Assembly (NCBI RefSeq): GCF_007655135.1
Contig: NC_045130.1
Location: forward strand, 22,883,363 to 22,947,362
Length of the DNA: 64,000 nt
Direction: 5' to 3'
Source: Punica granatum
Lineage: Eukaryota > Streptophyta > Magnoliopsida > Myrtales > Lythraceae
Each line of letters opens with the position of its first letter. Within the stretch, counting starts at the first letter, position 1. The notes beneath the pieces were generated by a model. The model ran no database searches, had not been told where the DNA came from, and was given only the letters and a program-made list of their open reading frames with translations. Position numbers and translations under genes: made by a program. Of the stretch, positions 44,201 to 53,781 are shown one piece after another.

Positions 44201-45012
44201 TGAAAGGTGCACTGCATTCCTGAGAAGGTGCACGCCAATTGAAAAGTGCCTTGCGGAAATAAAAGGTGCACTGCGTTCCTGAGAAGGTGCACGCCAATTG
44301 AAAAGTGCATTGCAGAAATAAAAGGTGCACTGCGTTCCTGAGAAGGTGCACGCCAATTGAAAAGTGCTTTTGCAAGAGGCATGGGCGCTTGCCCAATATG
44401 TTGCCCGATGTATGGACGCTTGCCCGGGGTTTTGCAATATGCACGGGGCGCATACCGAATGAACTGCATGGTTTAAAGGCGCCTACCCAGTGGACCTGCA
44501 GGGTGCACGAGCACTTGCTCGGCGGGTTTGCAAGGTGCACTGCATTCCTGAGAAGGTGCACGCCAATTAAAAGTGCATTGCATAAATAAAAGGTGCACTG
44601 CGTTCTTGAGAAGGTGCACGCCAATTGAAAAGTGCATTGCAGAAATAAAAGGTGCACTGCGTTCCTGAGAAGGTGCACGCGAATTGAAAAGTGCATTGCA
44701 GAAATAAAAGGTGCACTGCATTCCTGAGAAGGTGCACGCCAATTGAAAGGTGCATTGCAGAAATAAAAGGTGCACTGCGTTCCTGAGAAGGTGCACGCCA
44801 ATTGAAAGGTGCATTGCGGAAATAAAAGGTGCACTGCGTTCCTGAGAAGGTGCACGTCAATTGAAAATTGCATTGCGGAAATAAAAGGTGCACTGCGTTC
44901 CTGAGAAGGTGCACGTCAATTGAAAAGTGCATTGCGGAAATAAAAGGTGCACTGCATTCCTAAGAAAGTGCACCCCAATTGAAAAGTGCATTGCGGAAAT
45001 AAAAGGTGCACA
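44200..45012 (-). repeat. 59-bp tandem repeat array before the 3' LTR
   Basis: Unit AAAAGGTGCACTGCGTTCCT plus GAGAAGGTGCACGCCAATTG and AAAAGTGCATTGCGGAAAT, period 59. About three units stand at 44207-44367 and eight at 44536-45010, split by a 165-bp unrelated block (44368-44533) that has its own GGGC/GCCC stems. Each unit has two GTGCAC palindromes. A 59-bp period rotates the reading frame, so the long minus strand frames (up to 231 codons, with CTFSGTQCTFYF-like repeats) are by-products. Ogre-type elements are known for such arrays near the 3' LTR. Confidence 0.95.
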
Positions 45013-48000
45013 AAGTAAATGCAAACGCTGAGGAGTTGCGTGAGGTGTGAAAGGAATCATTGTGATTCCTCCATCACTGAGCTTGCTCGTGTTGCAATTG
45101 ATGTGGTGGCAAAATGCTTCGTTACTTGCCAACTGATTGCGATGCAACTGAGTGCCTGGAGTACTGCTCTGAAGATTCTCTTCTTGGGTTGAGATTGTCA
45201 CCCGTCACATGAAGTAGAGATGAATCGATCTTGGGGAGACATCTTCCAAGGAGAGTTGATTTGTCGGAGGCAGGCGTTGATGCTGGGACGAAGTCATTTC
45301 ACTGAAGCCTTACCTCTGTGGCAGTGATGTGTTTGATCTGCCGAAAGCCGGGCTCGCAGCTAGGCGGTTACCTATTGGGCTACCGGAAATCGACTTTGCT
45401 GCTGAGGAATGATTGTGCTTTGTCGGAGGCCAGCTCCGCTGCTTGGGCGGTCATGCTTTGACCTGCAAAAAGTTCGCCGAAAGTCGGCGTCTTGTATTAC
45501 GAGGCTCGAGCTCTAAGACAGAGCGTCCACGTATCCCGTGGAACTAGGAATCAGAGTCTGTTGTAGTTCATGCCGTTTGCAGTACCTGTGATCCTGACAT
45601 TACTAGTAAATCATGTTAGAAATACTAACAAGTAATGGACACAGGTAAGCATGAAAATGTTGTTGCGACACGCAGATCTTCAGTTTTGGGTCACCTGAGC
45701 AACCCATGAAGACTTTTGCTTTGACAGTGTAAGTGGGTCCCGTTTTCGGAGGCCTAGATGCGAGGCCTCATGGGGCTCCCGTTAGCCATGCTTGGGCATA
45801 TCGAGACTTTCCAATGATGCCCTAGCAGTTCTATCGTTTGTTCGACGTGCCCGTCGGCTTTGAACCCTTCTCAATAAAGTACCGTAGGACGGCTGTATTT
45901 GCAACCCGCTTGGGGATTTCTGTTCAGATTCGGTCATACTCGGTCTGACCATTTCCAAAGCGTTATGACTAGACCCCCGGAGAGGAATGTCTGGGATTTT
46001 GGCTCTGTGGTAGCCTGTTAAAGGGTGGCTATGACCCATTTGGAGTTATGCAAAGACAAAGAGAAAAGAGAAAGCTTGGGAAGCACGTTGCCCCAAGCTA
46101 AAAGGATACACGGGTTCACGCCTGCAGTGAGATGTACCCTCATTTTCCTTCGTCCTTCTGTTGTGTAGGTTGTACTGAACTGCTTGGACGGCATATTCAG
46201 TTACGCACTGTGCTTGAGGAAGGTTCCTTCTTGGACGGTTGAATGGTATCGGAGAGCCGATCGGGGATTGTGTTGGAATAGATAAACTGGCCACTTCCCT
46301 TGGGGATCCCTTGTCCGTAGGATGTGCGAGAGACTAGGGGGCAATTTTATCTATCTCTCGTTTTGTTCTTCTTTTGCTACGGTCACCCACCTCGGGGCCG
46401 CACCTCTCAACCTAAAGGGGAAGAGCTCTCCTTTTGCTACGACCGCCCCAAAGGGTTTCCGGTCGTGCCTCTCTTTTTCCCTAGCTTTTGCCTAAGCCGC
46501 CCCAAAAGGGGTTTTCAACCTAGCGGGCTCGATTCATTTATCTCTCGAGTTTGCAAGGGTGAAGGGTTCGAAGGATTCAACCTCCAAATGCATTGTTTTT
46601 TTGTCTCCGTCGAGGAGTTGTATCTGCTGCTCCCCTTTTGTCGGGGTTTGTTGATTTCTCTAGATTGGCGGCGTCGGTGCTTTTGATGAACCTCGACATT
46701 GCCTTTCTTTTGTTAGTTGGCGGGTTTTTCCCGCTTCTTTTCTCTCTCTCTTCATTGGCGGGTTTTTCCCGCTTCTGTCCGCTCTGTTTTTTTTTTGCAG
46801 CCAGGGTTTGTTTTGTGCCCCGTGTCTTTGTTTGAAACTCCTGGACTTTGCATCGCCGAGGCCGCCTTGGTGCGCTTCGCCTCGTGGAGACTCGTTGCAT
46901 GTTGCTAGCCCTATTTTGTGAGGGCTGGTTTTCTTGGAAGTTTGACTCTCGTGCACTTAGAAGTCGAATTCCGTGTCATTTGCCCTTGCAAGCATTGCAT
47001 GTAAATTTCCCCTGTTGACTAGAAAGAAAATGTAGAATTGCCCCGTGAATAGGGAACCGAGGTTGCCCCGGTGTGAATATTGATCGGGGATGCCCCGGTC
47101 TTCATTTGTGGAAGTGACCTGTGGCAGGTGCCTTGTGCGATGTCTCCGATCATCTCTCGCTGATCTTTGCAGTACGTGCCTCTTGGAGGGTGCACGCTGC
47201 TGAAGTCACTGGATGTTCAAGGAAGACTGTTGCATAAATGCTGATTGATTCGTTCGATTGTCTTCGTCTTCGACTTCATAGGGGGTACCTCATCGTTGGA
47301 CACCTCTCTCGTTAAAGTATAAGGAAAGGGTCCGAGACAAGTTCTCGGGAAAACGTGAACTCGTGCATCGCTCTTTGCCTGTGGTCAATGTGCCCCTGTG
47401 AAGGATGACAAAGAAGACAATGCATTAATTGATTATGCGAGGGATTATGTGGTAAGAAATATGGGGTGATCCCATGGGAAAATCCCTTTTTGTCCCGCTC
47501 GCGACCCATGGGGGTGCCGCGTGCATACGACATTTGTTTCCGGGAATCTGGTCATCACCACTCTGGAGTGGTTAGACCGTGACTGAGGTCACATAAGCAT
47601 ATTTTCCCTAATTGCGAGTAGGCTTGCGCAGCCGTCCTAGGGAAGGCTCGAGGAGCCGGGTCCCATGAGGACAGGCGAGTCGAATAGGTCCAACAGAACT
47701 AATAGGGCGTCGCAAAGACTGTCCTAATGCTCCATTGAAGGATTTGTTCATGTCGGGAGCCCATTTGTGGGAATGCATTTAAATTAAAGCAAAAGAGAGT
47801 TTAAAGAAGACTGCGTGTGTTGTTCCAGTATTCAATCGGCGACCACAACAGAGGTGAATGAGATCCATTCTGTGATTAGAGGCATGATCGTGCTAGTATC
47901 TCCTGTGATTAAGAGTTGGATCATGCTCTGTTTGTGGAACTGTCACTTCCGGTCTTTGCAGTTGAAGGATTAGACTTGCTCCTCGGAGTATCGCTTGGAT

Positions 48001-48070
48001 GAATTTGAATCCAAGTCGATTTTGGATTTCAGATGAGTCTGAAAGCAGTAAATGCAAAGTGTCAAAATCA
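45013..48070 (-). other. Non-coding internal region of the 16.7-kb element
   Basis: I recognise no protein family on either strand. The part 45421-46866 is also present in the older copy at 1-488 plus 14049-14884, so it is an old shared component of these elements. Open frames (46324-46686 on +, 46577-46900 on -) are not kept in that relative. The region 47100-47900 gives no signal I can name. Confidence 0.7.
46720..46772 (-). repeat. Duplicated GCGGG-TTTTT-CCCGC hairpin
   Basis: A perfect 5-bp stem with a 5-base loop occurs at 46720-46734 and again at 46758-46772 in a 38-bp direct repeat. The sense RNA (minus strand) has A5 in the loop. Confidence 0.75.
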
Positions 48071-48072
48071 AA

Positions 48073-48460
48073 AAAGCAGTAAATGCGGGGCTGGAGCCCA
48101 AAAGCAGTAAATGCAGGGCTGAAGCCCGAAAGCTGTAGATGCGAGGCCGAAGCCCGAAAGCAGTAGATGCGGGGCCGAAGCCCGAAAGCAGTACATGCGA
48201 GCTCGAAGCCCGAAAGTGGGGCCGAAGCCCGATGCAGTAAATGTTGGGCCGAATCTCGATGCAGTCGGGGCAAAAGCCCAAAAGTTGGGCCGAAACCCGA
48301 TGCAGTAAATGCTGGGCCGAAGCCCGATGCGGGGCAAAAGCCCAAAAATTGGGCCGAAGCCCGATGCAGTAAATGCTGGGCCGAAGCCCGATGCGGGGCA
48401 AAGCCCAAAAGTGGGGCCAAAGCCCGATGTGGGGTGGGAGCCCGATGTAGTAAATGCATG
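48073..48460 (-). repeat. 28-bp array with cUUCGg hairpins in the sense RNA
   Basis: Units start at 48075, 48103, 48131 and 48159 (period 28), then become irregular. On the minus (sense) strand the core is GGGCTTCGGCCC, a 4-bp stem closed by C-G around UUCG, the very stable cUUCGg tetraloop. Exact copies: 48172-48183, 48219-48230, 48314-48325, 48351-48362 and 48378-48389; a near copy is at 48144-48155. Other units have changed loops. Frames read through the array give FGPAFTASG-like repeats and are not evidence of a protein. Confidence 0.9.
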
Positions 48461-48965
48461 CTCGATAAGAAAGTGCAAGAGATGCAAAAGCAATGGTCAA
48501 TGCTAAGCGACAGTGCAAGACGCTGCAAAGCAGTGACTCTGATTTTCTCGCATTCTTTGCGGAGGGAGGGTGGGAACTCAGTGTTGAAATCCCAATGAGC
48601 TGGATGAGAGACGTTTGTTGCCTCAATTGTGATGGTTCAGTATTCAGGCTGTCATCTTGTTAGGGATTTCCTGCAATGGAAGAAGAAAACAATGAAGGAG
48701 CATGAACTGTTCGCAATTCCAATACAAGGGTGTAGGGAAGCGAACTGGCCTGGTAGGTGTTGTGCGAACTCGCCGAGAGACGTGCATCGATATGTTGAGC
48801 ACGCGTGCATGAGTTGGTGCAAACATGTTTGGACATGTGTGAGGCGCGCTCGATCGCTGGTAAATGCGCGGGGTCACTCGGAGGGACGTGCGTCCGATCA
48901 CGCGGTGACACTCTCTGTTAGGAAGAAGTTAGTGTTGGTTAACTTCGCCTGGGAAGATTGATCGG
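48461..48965 (-). other. Internal region between two tandem arrays
   Basis: About 500 bases with no recognised gene. Frames of 80-110 codons on both strands have no family features. Confidence 0.6.
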
Positions 48966-49292
48966 CCCTCGGGCCACAGCTCGTCTTACCGTGGAGGAAG
49001 GGTGAAGGCCGCGAGTGGCCTGCCCGCGAAAGTGGGCACGACTCGCCTATCGTGCGGGGTGGGTAGCCGGGATGGACTCGGCTTCTGATCACAGCGCATC
49101 TCGCTATGGAGAAGTGAAGACCGCGGGTGGTCTACCCGCGAATGTTGGCACGACTCGCCTGTCGTGCGAGGTGGGTGGCCGGGATGGACTCGGCTTCTGG
49201 TCACAGCACATCTCGCTATGGGGAAGTGAAGACCGCAAGTGGTCTACCCGCGAATGTTGGCACGACTCGCCTGCTGTGCGAGACATGGCAGC
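48966..49292 (-). repeat. 112-bp tandem repeat, about three copies
   Basis: Units begin at CCGCGAGTGG 49009, CCGCGGGTGG 49121 and CCGCAAGTGG 49233. The middle unit has GCACGAC-TCGCCT-GTCGTGC, a perfect 7-bp stem; the first has one mismatch and the third is decayed. It lies on the 5' side of the element, between the leader and the rest. Confidence 0.92.
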
Positions 49293-49430
49293 TGCTGTGC
49301 AAACATAGAAATAGATAGAATGCATGCACTGTATAAGTTTTCAAAAGTTAATGCCACTGCATCGATTTGGTTCAAGTTCCTTAATTTACAAAGATAGTTT
49401 GAAAAGGGGAGCTTAAACATTAAACCGATG

Positions 49431-49973
49431 CAATGTCTTAGGTTGTTTTGAAAACATGCATGCAGGTGCAGAAAAATAAACTATAACATGAGTTCTTTAC
49501 ATTGTACAACACTCATTCAGTGAAAACAACAAAAGGCTCGCCTAAAAGAAAAACTACGAGCCGACTCAAAGACTCAACTTTTGGGTCGGTTGGCGGCGTG
49601 ATGGTTATTTTTGGTCCAGCATGACGGTCCCTGTTTATGCATGGTTTCAGTGTTCTACTGGGAAAACCACTAACTAGGGATGGGGGCTCCCGATTCAAGG
49701 GCGTCAATTCCTTGAAATCGAGCGAGGATCTTTGGGGGCCGGTTCGGTGGCAGAGCTGACTCGATCCGTTCCCTTACTCGGAACCTCTGACTAACCTAGC
49801 TTCCTAAATTGGCGCACGTGGGATTTCAGGCGAGGTACTTAGATCCACTAGGATGATGCAATGCAAGTGCAGAAAAGTAAATGTGCATAAAGTAGATAAG
49901 CGAAAAATTGCGGAAAGCGGCAAATGAACATGCAAGCAAGCAAACGGATCGAGCCTGAACCCACTAAGTGTGT
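49431..49973 (-). other. 5' leader of the 16.7-kb element
   Basis: Collinear with the leader of element A2 (36291-36845) from the PBS inward: ACTTAGTGGGTTCAGGCTC, GAAATCCCACGTGCGCC, AGCTAGGTTAGTCAGAGG, CATAAACAGGGA, TTTTCTGCACCTGCATGC. Homology ends near 49431, about 40 bases before the ORF1 start in A2. ORF1, gag and pol are replaced by non-coding DNA beyond this. Confidence 0.88.
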
Positions 49974-49990
49974 CCCCAGCGGAGTCGCCA
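49974..49990 (-). promoter_or_regulatory. Primer-binding site, tRNA-Arg type
   Basis: Three bases inside the 5' LTR, the minus strand reads TGGCGACTCCGCTGGGG. The start complements the 3' end of plant tRNA-Arg (CGGAGUCGCCA), which is the primer type reported for Ogre elements as far as I recall. Confidence 0.75.
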
Positions 49991-50107
49991 AGCTGTACAG
50001 ACCCGAATGTGGACTCTCGTCGGGGCCCGCATTGCGCGCTTTTGGATCGCGCGGCTTGGGAGTGTTCACCATCCCGTGGGGACGCTTGACGGACACGCGG
50101 GAGAGAA

Positions 50108-50117
50108 GGAGTCGCCA
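50108..50117 (-). promoter_or_regulatory. PBS-like motif inside the 5' LTR
   Basis: Minus strand TGGCGACTCC, about 115 bases upstream of the LTR end and about 120 bases from the true PBS with the same ten bases. Confidence 0.6.
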
Positions 50118-52595
50118 CTTATCATTTTACGACCCGAAGGTCGAGGGCGGATAAATTATCCGGGGTCTAGGGGTATGGAACACCTAGTTGTTGTTAAGGC
50201 ATTGGTTTGTGCGGAACCGGAAAATCCATGTTCGGGGGCTCATGTTACGTGCGAGCTTATATTCCGCACGTCCTTTCGGTACTCTGGTTTACCGCTTGAA
50301 TTAAGTTGCATTCAGCTCGCACGTTTTGACACCGAAGATTCGGTGAACCAAACGATGTCGGTTGAGAAGCCGAGAGAGAAGTAAACCCGTATGTCGGGGA
50401 GTTGGTTCATAATCTTGCGTTACAGTTCATCGAACCATGGAGGTTGAATCTCTGCGTGAACCAAAACCACGAGTTCTTGGATTTACTTGTATCTGGGCAA
50501 GCATTAGACCGATTCGATTAATTAGACTCTCGGACCGTTCGCTCACCGACTGGAATTCTTACAGAATAAATGTACAAAATAAAATCCTTACAATGCTCTC
50601 GAAAACAATAAATACAAATTACAAAAGGGTCGAATTCCAGTCGTTTCGCGTACGGTTATTATTCTACTCTAACTCACCGTGAGTTTAGGGAAAGGACCGA
50701 AGAACTGAAATTCAATGGACGCTCTCATTGAATAGGGCGTTGGACCCTGTGAGTGTTTATTAGGGCGTTGAACCCTGTGCTCGATGATTAGGGCGTTGAA
50801 CCCTAATATTATTCGGCCTAGGAATCAGGCTCAACCCGTATAGCAAACAGGTGCAGAAAAATAACACGCAGCACGTAAATAACAGACAAGGTGTTTGTTA
50901 TTATCGAGTGTACTTGTTTTAACAAGTTGTTAATCCGGGGTAGTTTGGCATGCAAATCCTACCCTAGACAAACAAGCACGTGCCAATGTTTTAGCATTCG
51001 GCTTTGTTTTGAGAACTTGACAAAGAGAGTCAAATCTCATGTGTATGGATTGCTTTTACAATTGTTCTGTATTGTGACACTGAATTTCCACTGAATTAGC
51101 CAAACTAGTGTTTTGACTCTAGATTTGGAATCTAGAATTCCTCCTAACCATTATCTAGTGTTTGGTTAGGTCAAGTGAAAGGTTAATCAGCATTTTTGCA
51201 TGTTTTCTGACAAAGATAACCGTTCTAGTTACCCGAGTCTATGTTAGGATGACAGAAACTCATCAGTTAGATAAGAAAAGGCTATGCAGATAAACCTGCA
51301 CCTGAACAGGTAGCCCGTTCTTATCCCGTACTGTACTGTTTCTGTCATGCTAACCCTAGGGGTGTCGCTGAATTGTGAAAAGACGATTTTGCCATTTATT
51401 TGAAAATTGTTTTTAGAAAAGGGGAAACATCGTAGTGCGGGCCACCTCGGCCTGTAGCCGGTGTCGACCAATTCCCTGGATCGTCCAGGGTTGTGCAAGA
51501 ACCTCGAAAAAGTCAAAGGACCGGTCGATCTGCCCGGAAGTGATCTAGAAAGATCTTCTGTATCTTGACCTGAGTTACCTGGAATCAGGTAAAAACTCAA
51601 GTTGAGACACATAAGCCCTTTTCAGACGTCCATGCTACATCGGACCGCGCGTTTCGGGTTTTTGAAATTGATAAGTTTGAAAAGGGCACCAACGTCATTT
51701 GACAACTCATCGACGCGAGTTATCAGTTAATGGCCAATTCGTGTAAACTTTATCAGTGTGAAGTGGGTTTAATCATGTGAGCGTCCCGATTAACCCGTTC
51801 GTGAAATTAATGCTTAAGGGTTGTGCCAAATGCATTAATTGTGACCGAAACTACCCTCGTAACCGAATGGACCCGAATGAGTCATCGATACTCGAATCCA
51901 TGCATGCTTTGTTTTGGACAAACATTTCATGTGAGATTGCGACAATAATGGAAATTGCAAATTACACGAAAGCCGAGAACGGACTCAAAACGGGAAGAGG
52001 AAGCCTTATGCAACCCGTACGAGTCTAAGAGGCTTTCGGTTACTTCTCCTTGGAGATAGCCGAGAGGTCCCATGGCCCGAATGGGATTCCACGAGGTTTC
52101 CCCGTCTCGTTTCGAATCATTTCTCGCATGCTTAAATGTCAAACATGATAAATGACACGATTAAACGAAAGTCGGTATTGCCATGATTTGAATAACGCAT
52201 TCGAACATGCAAACATGCACAAACAAGTTATTTAAGGAATCGATAAAACAATACCGACTTCATGCACGTGGGAAAATACGATGGAACTCGGGAATCGAAC
52301 TTGGATTGGGTCAAGAAGATCGTTCCTTGCCCGAAAGGAGCAAGAGAGCATTCGGTCACCTCCCTTGGAGGGAAACTCGTGAGCTCTTTGCCTTTCCCGG
52401 GTCGGGATGTTCTTCTTGACTACGATCCAAATGTTTCCCGACATGCTAGCATATAAATCAAGGATAAATATGCATGATATAACATGGAAAGTGCATAAAG
52501 ATTAAAACTTGGAAATAAAACATACATAAAACCCCTTATAACTCCATAAACGCAATGAGAATGTAAAAGTCCTAGCTCCTCTAAGTCGGGAATGG

Positions 52596-52603
52596 CCATA
52601 CCT
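52596..52603 (-). promoter_or_regulatory. Splice-donor-like AG|GTATGG in the 5' LTR
   Basis: Minus strand GACTAGGTATGGCC followed by GACTTAGAGGAGCTAGG, as in the 3' LTR. Confidence 0.45.
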
Positions 52604-52820
52604 AGTCCCGAGATGCGGGATGGGACCTTCAAGAGTCGGGTTGGACCGTTGATGGGTCGGGTTTGGGCTGTTTTCCGTTGAACAGACCCGAATGGCATCA
52701 AACAGACCCGGCTGAAATACTGGACAGAACCGACTGGCACAAGTCGGGTCGGACGTCGTCACGGAGGCTCCTGATGGAATTTTGAGGCAAGGTCAGTGGT
52801 TCCTGACTCCTAACTGACCC

Positions 52821-53204
52821 CCGGAGGTGACTGTGGTGGTCGTTTGGTCCCAGAGTTATCGGGTCGACCCGTACAGCCCTGCAAAGATCACGGAAAACAG
52901 AGCACGTCTGGAAATTCGGACCCGTCTGGCACCAGTCGGGTCGGACGTCGCCACGGAGGCTCCCGATGGAATTTTGAGGCAAGGTCAGCGGCGCCTGACT
53001 CCTAACTGACCCCCGGAGGTGACTGTGGTGGTCGTTTGGTCCCAGAGTTATCGGGTCGACCCGTACAGCCCTGCAAAGATCACGGAAAACAGAGCACGTC
53101 TGGAAATTCGGACCCGTCTGGCACCAGTCGGGTCGGACGTCTCTACGGAGGCTCCCGATGGAATTTTTGAGCAAGGCCAACGGCTCCCGACTGCTAACTC
53201 ACCT
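52821..53204 (-). repeat. 192-bp LTR repeat, two full units in the 5' LTR
   Basis: CCGGAGGT recurs at 52821, 53013 and 53205, exactly 192 bases apart. The units are nearly identical. The 3' LTR has one unit, so the copy number changed after or during the last round of replication. Confidence 0.95.
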
Positions 53205-53769
53205 CCGGAGGTGGCTGTGGTGGTCGTTTTCCAAAAAAAGTCCTGGATCGACCCGATCTACAAGAAAGCCGTATAAACAGTCAGAAATTTCGACCCGACT
53301 GAGCAGTCGGGCTGTTTCTTCTTCCTGGGGTTAAACCGACGGGTTTTTCTTTGATTTCTTGACTCCTTGACACCCTAGGGTTGTGTGGGGAGGTGTTTGA
53401 TGGGTTTTGGTAGCTCAAACCGACTTGGAAAGGCTTGAAACCCGGTTTGTCATTTTTGACCCGAGAAGGACCAAATCTGTCCAGATTTTGTTCAAGGCTG
53501 GTTCTATGGCTTAGAGGCTTCAAACTTAAAATCTAAGTTCAAAAATGGATAGAGGGGGTCAAAAACATGTGGGATATGAAGTTTGGTGAAGTTTGGATTT
53601 AAGTCGGGATGGATTCCGACTTAAGTCTTGAGTGTTTTGCTTGGTTTTTGGGTGGTTCTTGCTTGCTGCGATTTTGCTGAAGTTCTTGGGAGGTTGAGAG
53701 CACTTGTTTGAGTGAGAAATGCTAGAGAGAGAGTGCTTGAAGGTGGATGATTAAGTTAATGACTTAGAA

Positions 53770-53781
53770 AGTATATATAGG
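53770..53781 (-). promoter_or_regulatory. TATA box of the 5' LTR
   Basis: Minus strand CCTATATATACT. It is the best candidate promoter core of the element. It lies about 1.2 kb upstream of the AG|GTA site and 3.8 kb upstream of the PBS. Confidence 0.7.

Noticed and set aside
44178..44873. 231-codon minus strand frame with repeated CTFSGTQCTFYF-like peptides
   Set aside because: It is the 59-bp array read through. The period is not a multiple of three, so the same peptide appears in all three frames; it has no start context or family match.
47893..48626. Overlapping minus strand frames of 141-218 codons with GFGPAFTASG-like repeats
   Set aside because: Three frames are open at once over the 28-bp array, which is a composition effect.
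44200..49292. CRISPR-like arrays
   Set aside because: Repeats are contiguous tandem units with no unique spacers of constant length, in a plant retrotransposon.
49974..49990. tRNA-Arg gene
   Set aside because: Only the 3' acceptor complement is present; there is no cloverleaf or A/B box. It is a primer-binding site.
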